Below are positions 1 through 9,176 of a DNA stretch of 64,000 nt, one piece after another; positions within the stretch are counted from its first letter, which is position 1, and each line of letters begins with the position of its first letter. The stretch is from Candidatus Kapaibacterium thiocyanatum (lineage in GTDB: Bacteria > Bacteroidota > Ignavibacteria > Kapaibacteriales > Kapaibacteriaceae), in assembly GCA_001899175.1 (NCBI GenBank), contig MKVH01000020.1, forward strand, positions 1-64,000, written 5' to 3'. The notes below the pieces were generated by a model, which saw only the letters and a list, made by a program, of their open reading frames with translations, did no database searches and had not been told where the DNA came from. Made by a program: the position numbers and the translations under genes.

Positions 1-3000
1 TCCGACAGCTTCGTACGCTTCTGACGCACACGGTTGCCCATCGCGTCGTACAGGTACTCGATACGGTACGTCGCATTCGTGATCTGCTTGATCTTCCCGT
101 ACGGCGTCCACACGATGCCGTTCGCAGCGATACCTGCCGCCACATCCTTGGTGAGATTACCGATCGCGTCGTAGGCGTAGTTGCCGTTCGCCTGCGTTTC
201 ATCGAGATCGTTGGTATAGGACGAGGCAGCACCGGTTGTTGCATCCACCACCTTGTCCAGCAGGTTGTTCGTACTCGCGACCATCGTATAGGTCAGGTTG
301 TCTACACTCTGCGCACTGGCGTCCTGACGTTGTACGGTCTTCAGATTTCCATTCGGATCGTACGTGTATGCCGAACCCAATGCTCCCAGACCCGCAGGCT
401 TGCTGTCCCACGACGTGCCGCCGGTCGCGCGGTTCACGCCCGTGTCCGCTACGATGCGGTTCAGGAAGTCATAGCCATACAGCTCCGCCAATGCCCTGGT
501 CGGTGTACCGTTGATGTCACGGGCGCTGTGAATCCAGCCCGCGATGTTGCCGTTGTACAGACTCGTCGGCGTGTACGACCAACTATTACCCTGCTCGTAC
601 GGTGAGCCGCTCTTCACGAAGTCGTTCGCATAATAGCTCAGCGTCATCCCGAAGGCGTCCTTCGGATAGTCGCTTCCACCGCCACCATCATTACCAGGGT
701 CGTTCGCATTGTCCAGCGACGGATGGTTGATACCCTTCAGCCAGCCGTGGATCGTGTACGCATGGTCCACACCCGACACCTTCTCCTGACCCAGTGCCAT
801 GCGCTGCAGCGGACCATGGGCATAGTACGCGTAGCCCGCATCCCGCTCCCAGATCACGCTGTCCGTGCTCGTCTTCACCTCCGTCACCCGCAGGTCCGCA
901 TCGTAGGCGTACTTCACGAAGTACCGGTCCTGATACCCGCGCTGATAGTTCATCTGCATCACCTTCCCGGTGATGAGGTCGTATTCGTAGTCCACCTTCA
1001 CCGGCGACGTCATGCCGGGAAGGGCGCTCACCACCCATTCCACGTTCCCATGCGGATCGTATGAATAGTACGTCGTCACCCGGTCGTCCGTCGTACCGCT
1101 ACTGCCGTCCTCGTCCGTCACCGCAGTGCTCACGCGGTTCAGCAGGTAGCGTTGCGTGAGGGAAGCATACGGCGACGGCAGCGTCGCGGCCGTCGAATAC
1201 GTCGTCTCCACGTGATACGCGCCCGAAGCTGCCGATGTCAGATCGGCCAGCGTCTGGCCCGACGAGCCCGACGTCACCTCGCACGTGCGGACGATCCGTC
1301 CAAGGTCGTCGTAGTCCGTCACCGTGAACTTCCCGCCCTGGTTCGCCTTCTGCGTCACGCGAAGCTGCTGCTTGTCGTTGTACCAGAACTGCGTCACACC
1401 GCCGTCAGGAGTCTGTTCCTTCACCAGCTGACCCAGCGAGTTCCACGCGTACTTCGTCACCATCGTATGGCCTGGGCGGTTCGTACGCACGGCATTGACA
1501 CCGACGAGCGGCACGAAGCCCTTCGGCGGAACGGTCTTCATGAGGCTGCCCGCACGGTCATAGTAATAGAGCGTGTAGTAGTGATACCCTTCCGTCCGCT
1601 TCACCAGCACCGTATCGCGCACCTGCTTCGGATCCCAGCACGTGCCGTTGTAGCTGATCTCCGCATCCTTCAACTGCTTCTCCAGGCACGTCCCGTAGAA
1701 CTCCTCGCTGAAGTAGCCCAGAAGACGCTCCACTTCCATACGGGCACAACTCTTCGGAAGCGACGTGAACTTCGCCGGTATCTCTTCGTCCTGCACCCAC
1801 CGGAAGCAGATGTCCGGACATTCCACCAGGTCGCACGACTCGCAGAGCACGACGTCGGCGCACGTATCGGGCCGTACCAGATCGCACTCGACGCGCAGGC
1901 ATGGAATCACCGTGATGTTGTTCGGCGCGACGCCCATGCGGTCCACGTACTGGAACTCCCCGTTCATCACGCGGAAGTAGCCGTACTGGTCCGTGAACGT
2001 CGTAGCGTATCCGAGAACAGGATCGTGGATGCCTACGACGTCCAGTTCCGTGGCACCCGCAGCGGCCGTGCCGTTGACGATCAGCGGCGCTGCCGCACCG
2101 CGGCGCAGTTCGAGGGACCACGACGGCGCCGTGGTACCCGGAGGTGCACCGGGGACGGGCATCGACGTGATGCGGAAGCCGTAGCCGAATTCCAGACCGC
2201 ACATGTCGATGATGACGTCGCCGTAGACGCGGGCACCCACCGTGGACGGCGTTTCCTTGAAGGCGGCACGTGCCAGACTGTAGATGCGCAGCATACCGCC
2301 GAGGCCGGCGAGGTTGGCTTCGAGACCGTTGACGCACGGGATGAGGGCGCCGCACGGCGTCCATTCACCGTACAATCCTGCCGGAGGCAGGATGCTGCCC
2401 ATGTTCTCCTGCCAGTTGAAGACGTTGGGCGGACAGGCCACGAGCGGACGCAGGGGGTCGTTCCATGCGGCCGTACCCGTGAGGTTGGTACGACCGTAGG
2501 CCGTGTAGTAATTCGATGGCGAGTAGTATGCGTTCGTGGACGTGACCACCGACCCCGTACCCGTGAAGTACGTGGCGAGGTCGGCATTGTCGATCACCTT
2601 GCCCCAGCCATAGTTCAGGATGTCGTTGGCCATGTCCGTCAGGGCATGCGTCTGCCAGTCCAGACCTTCGTCGCGTCGGGGATCGTTCGTATACATGAGG
2701 CGGCAGATGTTGCCCACACGGCGGACGAAGAAGTGCGAGGCGCCGTACTTCTCCACGATGACGCGCATGTCGGGCACGCTCGTCATGCAGCTCGACAGCG
2801 TCGAGAACTGCGTTTCGGTCATGATGGCCTTCACGTCGAAGAGATCGGACGTCATCGTCATGGCGGCACGGAAGGACTTCAGTCGTTCGTTCAGAAGGTC
2901 GGCGATGATGTCGAGGGCGAGCGACGACGACGTGACGGCACGGCTCCCGACGGTGCATTCTGCACCCTCGGGCAGCGAGACCCGGAAGGACTGCGACGTG

Positions 3001-6000
3001 CGCGCTTCCTGATGACGCTTCATCTGGGCTGCCGTGGGCGACGTAAGGTTGCCTCCGACGAACGTCACCGGCGTGAGGGAACAGTCGGCCTTGCACTGGG
3101 CCACGAGGGAGTTCACGGCACAGGCGATCTGCGACTTCGTGACGTTGGGAATCGGCACCGGATCCACGACCGCCGACACACCTTCGACATAGTAGCCGGC
3201 CGCGAGATACATGGCCACGACGGAATCCCTGAAGGCCGCTTCGCGGTTCTCGCAGAGCGTTTCGCATTCGGCCTGCATGGTCTCGAGCTTCGCCGTGTAG
3301 CAGGCCTGATCACAGGTACTGGGGTCGGGCAGGGTTCCGTCCGCATCGGACAGGCCATCGGCGAGCGTCCGATAGATGGTCTTGTAGCGCGCATTCCTCA
3401 GACAGGCGGCGAGCTGGGCATAGAGAGCGTGGACGTCGTCGATGGACTGTTGCGGGAGAGTACAGCTCCACAGCGTATCCGACGCATTGTAGCCCATGTC
3501 CGTCAGACAGGCGTTCTCGTCCGCGTTGGTCGCATCATGGGGAACGACGCGCCAGGGATGCGTAAGCCACGAGTCGGGACCTCCCGTACGATCGGTGATG
3601 GCCACCTTGCCGCAGTACTTCGGTCCGAGACAGTCGATGAAATAGTCGAGCAGGTTGAAGCCGAGGCGTGGCACGTAGTAGGTGTTGCCGCCGGACGTCC
3701 TTTTCTCGAGGGCCACGGCCTTGAGCACGACCGGATCCATGAGGCTGGCCCAGCAGGCCCATACCTTGTCGCAGGGATAGCCGGCAGCGATGAGGTCGGC
3801 CATGAGCGTGTTGACCCAGCCGGTGGCTTCCGTATACGACGTGAAGAGCTGAGTGCCATCGGGCAATGCGAAGTAGGGATACGCCGTCGCCCGTTCGGCA
3901 GCGGAATACAGGGCATCGCTGCGCTTGCGCATGGAGTCGTTGCAGAACGTGCCGCATTTCGACAACATATAGCTCTCGTAGTTCAGCCCTTCCTCGCAGC
4001 CGGTGGTACACGCCACCGCAGGCAACGTCACCGTGCAGCAGTTACCCGGAAGCTCGATGGTCGCATGCCCGGACTTGTAGAGGTTGTACTTCTTCAGCAT
4101 GTCGATGAAGAGCGACTCGGTGGGCGTCGACGTCGCATAGTACGCTTCGAGGTTGCCTGACGACGTACTGCCGTTGAACAACGTCCGCATCGCGTCCAGT
4201 GCCTTGGCGTCGAACGACGTCTTGATCTCGTCCTTGAAGACATCGAGCGCCACACCGCCCAGGGACGTTCCCTTCGGCGTCAGGACGCGTTCGATGGTAT
4301 AGCTACCCTTCGTCAGGTTCACGGACGTCCAGTTCTTCTTGAGGCGGGGATCGTTCACGGCTTCCGCGGCACAGGCTTCCTGAACGAGGCTCCCCGTATA
4401 TCCGGCATCGGTCACGACCGTATTCTCCGGCTGCTTGCGTACGGTAACGACGACGTCGTAGTCGCACGTCCGGCAGATGCTCTCGCAGGTATCCTTGTAT
4501 CGATTGGCCTGCAGGCCGTAGTAGAACTCCACCGGACCGTCCTTGAGGACCGTGATCTCGTCCTGCAGGACGAGGGTGCGGCCGTCCTTCGCAACGCCAC
4601 CACGGATCGTATCGATCATCGTGACGTTATTGACGTTGCCCTTGTCGTTCAGTGGATGCTGGGAGGTATTCATGGCATCGTCGTTCACGAGGCATGTGGC
4701 GATGGTTCTGCCGTTACCCAGGGCGTAGGTCACCGAGACGACGTCGTTCTGATCGGTCGTCACGATCTTCACGACGTTGTCCGGGTTCGGCGCTTCGTCG
4801 CCGAAGAGCGTCACCAGTTCGGCATCGGTGACGGACGTACGCACCGTCTTCACCGTATGCGCACCGATGGCATGGTCGGGTCCCGGAGCCGCCTGCTCGG
4901 CGGGACGCGCCAGAGGGTTGGCGTCATAGACCGTCCGCGAATACGCATAGTCGCCCGGAGACGGCAGCGTACCCGTCGTCCAGTACGTCTTCACCTGTCC
5001 CGTCATCGCCGTGGCCGTCCCGGGCTTGTCATAGTCCGTGGCCACGTAGACGTCGGCGCCACCCTTCGCGAAGGCCGCTTCATAGGCGAGTGGTGCGGTG
5101 CCGGACTTCATCGACGGCATCGTCACGAGGGCCGGACGATTGAAATTATCGAGCACGGTCTGTTGCACCATGACGCCCCCCGTGGAGGCCACGGCCTTCT
5201 GCGTCTGCACGGGCTGCAGCAGTTCCGTCGCATACGTCATCGACTCGGCGATGCCGGGCTTGCCGCCCGTGGCCTCGAACCAGGCACGCGAGAACTGCCA
5301 GTTCTTGTCCGCATCGAACTGATCGTAGTAGAAGCAGGCATAGGGATAGCTCCCGTTGACGCTGCTCACATTGGTCGCCGTCGATGTCGACGACAGGTTC
5401 ACCGAAGGGGACGGCGCATCCGTCCATACGCCCCAGTTCCGGCTGTCGCCGTGGAAGTTGGGATAGAGATCGCCGATGGGACGTACGCGCCACAGGTAGT
5501 AGCCCGTGCCTTCGGCCAGCGTCAGCGTCAATGATGTAGCGTGGCCGTAGACGAGGATGGAGGCGGCCTGCGACCAGTCCACGGCCGTACTGCATTTGGC
5601 CGGTGTAGTGCTGTAGGGAGCGTGCGTGTTGTACAGGCGCAGGATCTGCACTTCGTACATCGGGAACTGGTCGGCGCACGTACCCATCGACCATGCAAGG
5701 GTGACGGGATTCGTGATGGTCGGTGCCGCGCGCACGAGCAGGGGCGTCGTCGACGTACCGTTCTTCGTGGGGTCGTCCTGCATCTCCTCCACCAGCGTCA
5801 CTTCCAGCTTGACGAGCGGGCGCAGGGCCAGCGGGATACCGCTGAGGTCGATGGCGCCCATGATCTGGATGCCATACTTGTCGCGGGCTGCATAACCCGT
5901 AGAAACGGGGCAGCGCTTCGGGTGGTCACCCGAAATGTCGAACTCCGTCACGGCTTCGTTCTGGAAGACCGTCGGTGTGATGTTCAGGCTTAGTGTCCTC

Positions 6001-6353
6001 GTCGTAAAACCCGCTACGGTATATGCTCCACCACCTGCGTAGTACATTGGATCAACAGGTACGCTGACTGAGATGTTGTCACCGTAAATACGGTAGAGGT
6101 TAGCATCACCGTTGGCATGGAGCCTTACGCGAATCTTCGACTTCTTCACGCAGTGATACGAACACGTGGATGAGTAGACGCTCGGATAGACGTCACAGAA
6201 TAAAGTGTTGCCTTCAGCTAGATCCGCAACAGCACTGCTTACTTGTGTATTGCGGTCCCGTATCTCTGCACGCTGAATATCCTCTCCATCCTTCTGTGCA
6301 AGAGCGGTCATACAGAGTAACGACAGAACCACGAATGCGGTGAACATGCGCAT
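1..6353 (-). CDS. RHS-repeat secreted giant, partial (C-terminus beyond left edge)
   Basis: The reading frame is open from about 6353 to base 1 (at least 2117 residues) and its C-terminal tip lies outside the window. It begins with a signal peptide (MRMFTAFVVLSLLCMTALAQ), followed by an N-terminal domain and a very Cys-rich middle. From about residue 1590 there are typical RHS/YD repeats (YYYDRAGSLMKTVPP, YAWNSLGQLVKEQTPDGG, YLYDAMGNRV). The order of parts matches the 2553-aa protein at 56297-63958, so the two are paralogues. RHS proteins usually form a hollow shell around a variable C-terminal toxin, which cannot be seen here. Start: ATG at 6353 gives a clean signal peptide; in-frame ATGs at 6383 and 6386 are alternatives. 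It is the last visible gene of a coupled run that starts upstream with the SpvB-like giant. Confidence 0.85.
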   Translation of the reverse strand, partial: MRMFTAFVVLSLLCMTALAQKDGEDIQRAEIRDRNTQVSSAVADLAEGNTLFCDVYPSVYSSTCSYHCVKKSKIRVRLHANGDANLYRIYGDNISVSVPVDPMYYAGGGAYTVAGFTTRTLSLNITPTVFQNEAVTEFDISGDHPKRCPVSTGYAARDKYGIQIMGAIDLSGIPLALRPLVKLEVTLVEEMQDDPTKNGTSTTPLLVRAAPTITNPVTLAWSMGTCADQFPMYEVQILRLYNTHAPYSTTPAKCSTAVDWSQAASILVYGHATSLTLTLAEGTGYYLWRVRPIGDLYPNFHGDSRNWGVWTDAPSPSVNLSSTSTATNVSSVNGSYPYACFYYDQFDADKNWQFSRAWFEATGGKPGIAESMTYATELLQPVQTQKAVASTGGVMVQQTVLDNFNRPALVTMPSMKSGTAPLAYEAAFAKGGADVYVATDYDKPGTATAMTGQVKTYWTTGTLPSPGDYAYSRTVYDANPLARPAEQAAPGPDHAIGAHTVKTVRTSVTDAELVTLFGDEAPNPDNVVKIVTTDQNDVVSVTYALGNGRTIATCLVNDDAMNTSQHPLNDKGNVNNVTMIDTIRGGVAKDGRTLVLQDEITVLKDGPVEFYYGLQANRYKDTCESICRTCDYDVVVTVRKQPENTVVTDAGYTGSLVQEACAAEAVNDPRLKKNWTSVNLTKGSYTIERVLTPKGTSLGGVALDVFKDEIKTSFDAKALDAMRTLFNGSTSSGNLEAYYATSTPTESLFIDMLKKYNLYKSGHATIELPGNCCTVTLPAVACTTGCEEGLNYESYMLSKCGTFCNDSMRKRSDALYSAAERATAYPYFALPDGTQLFTSYTEATGWVNTLMADLIAAGYPCDKVWACWASLMDPVVLKAVALEKRTSGGNTYYVPRLGFNLLDYFIDCLGPKYCGKVAITDRTGGPDSWLTHPWRVVPHDATNADENACLTDMGYNASDTLWSCTLPQQSIDDVHALYAQLAACLRNARYKTIYRTLADGLSDADGTLPDPSTCDQACYTAKLETMQAECETLCENREAAFRDSVVAMYLAAGYYVEGVSAVVDPVPIPNVTKSQIACAVNSLVAQCKADCSLTPVTFVGGNLTSPTAAQMKRHQEARTSQSFRVSLPEGAECTVGSRAVTSSSLALDIIADLLNERLKSFRAAMTMTSDLFDVKAIMTETQFSTLSSCMTSVPDMRVIVEKYGASHFFVRRVGNICRLMYTNDPRRDEGLDWQTHALTDMANDILNYGWGKVIDNADLATYFTGTGSVVTSTNAYYSPSNYYTAYGRTNLTGTAAWNDPLRPLVACPPNVFNWQENMGSILPPAGLYGEWTPCGALIPCVNGLEANLAGLGGMLRIYSLARAAFKETPSTVGARVYGDVIIDMCGLEFGYGFRITSMPVPGAPPGTTAPSWSLELRRGAAAPLIVNGTAAAGATELDVVGIHDPVLGYATTFTDQYGYFRVMNGEFQYVDRMGVAPNNITVIPCLRVECDLVRPDTCADVVLCESCDLVECPDICFRWVQDEEIPAKFTSLPKSCARMEVERLLGYFSEEFYGTCLEKQLKDAEISYNGTCWDPKQVRDTVLVKRTEGYHYYTLYYYDRAGSLMKTVPPKGFVPLVGVNAVRTNRPGHTMVTKYAWNSLGQLVKEQTPDGGVTQFWYNDKQQLRVTQKANQGGKFTVTDYDDLGRIVRTCEVTSGSSGQTLADLTSAASGAYHVETTYSTAATLPSPYASLTQRYLLNRVSTAVTDEDGSSGTTDDRVTTYYSYDPHGNVEWVVSALPGMTSPVKVDYEYDLITGKVMQMNYQRGYQDRYFVKYAYDADLRVTEVKTSTDSVIWERDAGYAYYAHGPLQRMALGQEKVSGVDHAYTIHGWLKGINHPSLDNANDPGNDGGGGSDYPKDAFGMTLSYYANDFVKSGSPYEQGNSWSYTPTSLYNGNIAGWIHSARDINGTPTRALAELYGYDFLNRIVADTGVNRATGGTSWDSKPAGLGALGSAYTYDPNGNLKTVQRQDASAQSVDNLTYTMVASTNNLLDKVVDATTGAASSYTNDLDETQANGNYAYDAIGNLTKDVAAGIAANGIVWTPYGKIKQITNATYRIEYLYDAMGNRVRQKRTKLS

Positions 6354-6436
6354 GATGGTAGCGGTATGGTTGACGTAGTTCATCATTTTCTTTATCACGT
6401 ATTCGATCATCACGATTCGGTTCAGACAGCACGTTC

Positions 6437-7540
6437 CTATTTGTTCCGTGCGATACGGAAGCCCGCGGCCCATCCTGCCGGTCCTCCTCGAGTAAAGAGC
6501 CCGCGTGAATAGCTATTGAGTGTTACGAGCAAATCATTGCCACCCGATCCTCGGGTGACAAGCGAATCACTTGCAGGCAATATGATCCAACGGTCGACCT
6601 GTGGGGCTGTTGAATAGTCCTGATAGTTATCCGCAGTCACTTCATTGACGTTACCGTACATGTCGTACAGACCATACGGATTCGGCTCCTTCAACCCGAC
6701 GGGCATCAGAATATTCTGTGACGGCGTATTCTGGCGAGACCATCCAAGACGGTACATGAAAGCCTTACCAGCATCCGACGATCGGTCTTCCGGCATGTCA
6801 CCCAGATAGGTATGCGTCGTCGTGCCTGCCCGTGCAGCCAGTTCCCATTCGGCTTCCGTCGGCAGACGATAACCGCTCTTCGTACGGTCGAGCGTCACGG
6901 TCTTTCCGCTGATGGTGTAGGCCTTCTCGTACCCCTCCTGCATTGACAAGGCGTTGCAGAATTCGGCGATATCGACGAGGGTCATATTGTTCACCGGAAG
7001 GTCATCACCGACCTGCTCGCTCGGATTGTAATGCATGACGGCCGAGAACTGCTTCTGCGTGACTTCATACTTGCCCAGGTAGAAGGGCTTCGTGATCGTA
7101 CACTGGAAGCGGGGTCTCACCATCTTCCCCGCTGCCGGCATTCCCGAATCGGCCCCCATCATGAACGTCCCCGCCGGGATTTCGATCATCTCCACCAGCG
7201 CCGTGCCGGGCTTGCGGGCGGCCGTGAACGTCACATCCTTCACGTCGACCTCTCCCGCCACGACGGAGCGCTGGATGGGATCGAAGACGAGCGTGTCGCT
7301 CGTCGGCATCACCGTATACGTACCTGCGGCCATGTCCGTGAGGACGAAGGCTCCGCTCGCATCCGTCGTCGCCGTGCGGCCGCCCGTGGCCGTGACGGTC
7401 ACACCGGGAACACCGGTACCGGAGATCAGCTTGACGCTGCCGGAGATCGTGACCTTCTTGCCGGAGGGCGACGGGTTGTCATTGCTGCCGCAGGCGGCGA
7501 GCAGTGCGGCTACGACGACGAGAATCGTGAACATCTTCAT
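6437..7540 (-). CDS. Lipoprotein with Ig-like regulatory domain and FGE-sulfatase domain
   Basis: Predicted 367-aa lipoprotein. MKMFTILVVVAALLAAC is a lipoprotein signal with the lipidated Cys at residue 17. Residues about 30-110 look like a carboxypeptidase-regulatory/Ig-like domain (VTISGSVKLISGTGVPGVTV, GTYTV). Residues about 115-367 form a formylglycine-generating-enzyme-like domain (EIPAGTFMMGADSG, GYRLPTEAEWELAARAG, YGLYDMYGNVNE, GFRIARNK). Many proteins with this fold have no sulfatase-activating role, so catalysis is not claimed. The start at 7540 was chosen for its AAGGAG ribosome site six bases upstream and the good lipobox; longer in-frame extensions lack a signal at their N-terminus. 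It lies between the small secreted protein genes and the RHS gene. Confidence 0.85.
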   Translation of the reverse strand: MKMFTILVVVAALLAACGSNDNPSPSGKKVTISGSVKLISGTGVPGVTVTATGGRTATTDASGAFVLTDMAAGTYTVMPTSDTLVFDPIQRSVVAGEVDVKDVTFTAARKPGTALVEMIEIPAGTFMMGADSGMPAAGKMVRPRFQCTITKPFYLGKYEVTQKQFSAVMHYNPSEQVGDDLPVNNMTLVDIAEFCNALSMQEGYEKAYTISGKTVTLDRTKSGYRLPTEAEWELAARAGTTTHTYLGDMPEDRSSDAGKAFMYRLGWSRQNTPSQNILMPVGLKEPNPYGLYDMYGNVNEVTADNYQDYSTAPQVDRWIILPASDSLVTRGSGGNDLLVTLNSYSRGLFTRGGPAGWAAGFRIARNK

Positions 7541-7638
7541 GGTGTGCTCCTTCATGATACCGTAGTTCTTCATCGTGAACGTCGCGCCGTCGGCGCCACC
7601 GTTCGTCATGCGAACGGACCGAATGTCGCGATTGGGCT

Positions 7639-8367
7639 TCATCGTGTCTTCTTCCTGCCGCTTCGGAGATCCGTCACGCGATAGGACCTGTAGGCCGCCC
7701 GTACCGCACCGGAGGCATCGTAGACGGCCGAGAGCGCTGCGCCCCTGAGTTCCTTCGGAAGGGACGTCGACGTCGATTCCTCCAGCACCTGGAACTGCGA
7801 CATGGCCTGTGCGTCGCCCGTACCGCGGTGCATCGTGAGCTCCGTGCAGGACAGCGGCTTCATCGAATAGCGGATGTCGAACATGGTCACGGCATCCTTC
7901 GGTGCGTTCGTACGTTCGAAGACCGCATGCTCCATACCCTTGGCGTCCTTCTCGCAGGTCTTCATCCGCATGTCCTTGAGCATGTCGGCCAGACCGTCTT
8001 CGAAGGATGGCAGCTTCGCCCGCTTCTTGTCCGCATCGACGATCAGGATATTCTTGCCGTCGTGGTCGACGACGATCGTGCACGTCTCGTCGGCGACCAT
8101 GTCGATCTTCTTCGACGTCGTGGAGGAGCGCCTGCCGCCGGAGACGATGGTCATCGTGTCGACGACCGTCTTCTTCTTCGGTCCGGAGGTCATGCGCTGC
8201 ACGAGCACGGTGCGGCGATAGAGGTTCGTCTGTTCGGCTTCCTTCGTGCGTTCCTGGAGGAACTGCCTGAGGTTCCGGGTACAGTCCCCTGCGCTTGCCG
8301 ACGAGGCGGCAAGGCAGAGCGTGGTCACGAGAACGGGTATGGCGATACGCATGGACATTGGCATCAT
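7639..8367 (-). CDS. Secreted protein of unknown function (possibly LolA-like)
   Basis: Predicted 242 aa with a signal peptide (MRIAIPVLVTTLCLAASSASA). The mature part is basic and carries repeated beta-strand-like segments (VVDTMTIVSGGRRSSTTSKK, NILIVDADKKRAKLPSFEDG), which suggest a LolA/LppX-type fold. That is only an impression; I do not recognise the family. The start at 8367 overlaps the stop of the preceding gene by ATGA, which suggests translational coupling; ATGs at 8364, 8358 and 8352 are alternatives. Its place in the SpvB-like/RHS run suggests an accessory role in folding or export, by inference only. Confidence 0.7.
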   Translation of the reverse strand: MMPMSMRIAIPVLVTTLCLAASSASAGDCTRNLRQFLQERTKEAEQTNLYRRTVLVQRMTSGPKKKTVVDTMTIVSGGRRSSTTSKKIDMVADETCTIVVDHDGKNILIVDADKKRAKLPSFEDGLADMLKDMRMKTCEKDAKGMEHAVFERTNAPKDAVTMFDIRYSMKPLSCTELTMHRGTGDAQAMSQFQVLEESTSTSLPKELRGAALSAVYDASGAVRAAYRSYRVTDLRSGRKKTR

Positions 8368-9176
8368 GGTTTGGAGAGCTTCTGGAGGAACCGTTGCATG
8401 AGGTAATTGTATCGTGCCATCAGGTGTTCGTAGCATCCGGCGATGCATTTGCCCGGCGGTTGGCTGACACCACAGAAGTTGCATCGCAACGGTTCGAACT
8501 GCGATATCCAGTCGATCCATACGACGTTCTCCGCGCTGGCCGGAGCATCGAAACTGACGTCGTGTTTGAAGGGATAGGCGGATGCATCCAGGTCGAGGAA
8601 GCGAAGGCCATTGCACCAGTCGCGTTCCACCCACAGGACGTTCGTACAGCAGTCATCCGACGAGCAGCCAACGATCGTGCCGGGAGCGTAAGAACCGTCA
8701 CCCGTACAATCGTTCGGAGAGACGACCCTGCGCCAGCATCTGGGCTTGATGATCTTCACGCAGTGCACCCCATCCTGAACGGTCTGCGGTATGGTGGGAG
8801 CACCGATGAGTTCGTTCCTGAGCATGCCGCCGATGACGAGGGAAGCCGCCTCTTCCTGCGTCAACCAATCGCATGCAGGAGATGTCGTATTGACGATGCG
8901 ATCGATCTTGACTTCATAGCAATCCCCGCAGCGCCGGGCCTTGTAGTAGATGGTGAACGAGCAGTCGGTACCGACGGATACGCTGGCGGACTGTTCGGTA
9001 ACCGATGTCCACGGGATGATACCCGTCTCCTGACACGGGTCACAGGGCGTTGCATACGGTGATTCCTGCGCCATCAAGGGGTTCGTCATCATTCCCGTCA
9101 CGGTCACGATAGCGACCATGACGAAGCGGAGCATGCGTGATGCGATGCGCTCATGAATCGTGGGCTTCATCATCAT
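8364..9176 (-). CDS. Cys-rich secreted protein of unknown function
   Basis: 270 aa, starting at 9176 with an ATGA overlap onto the stop of the 2188-aa giant. An N-terminal hydrophobic segment (MLRFVMVAIVTVTGMM) followed by MAQES looks like a signal peptide. The mature part has many cysteines in pairs or clusters (CDPCQETG, CSSDDCC, CNFCG, CIAGC), typical of disulfide-bonded extracytoplasmic proteins, and the neighbouring RHS protein is also Cys-rich. No family recognised. The tight coupling at both ends indicates co-expression with the giant and with the next secreted protein. Confidence 0.75.
   Translation of the reverse strand: MMMKPTIHERIASRMLRFVMVAIVTVTGMMTNPLMAQESPYATPCDPCQETGIIPWTSVTEQSASVSVGTDCSFTIYYKARRCGDCYEVKIDRIVNTTSPACDWLTQEEAASLVIGGMLRNELIGAPTIPQTVQDGVHCVKIIKPRCWRRVVSPNDCTGDGSYAPGTIVGCSSDDCCTNVLWVERDWCNGLRFLDLDASAYPFKHDVSFDAPASAENVVWIDWISQFEPLRCNFCGVSQPPGKCIAGCYEHLMARYNYLMQRFLQKLSKP

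Noticed and set aside
1152-4160. A 1002-codon open frame on the plus strand, and similar ones at 10562-13960, 16899-19532 and 58445-61909
   Set aside because: They are antisense to RHS, SpvB-like or FG-GAP coding sequence. Their translations are Arg/His/Val-rich with no domain, as expected from the opposite strand of high-GC coding DNA; the minus-strand frames have clear domains.
7541-8083. An N-terminal extension of the FGE-domain lipoprotein
   Set aside because: The extra codons overlap the upstream secreted-protein gene, are Arg/Gly-rich, and would bury the lipoprotein signal. The ATG at 7540 has a good ribosome site.
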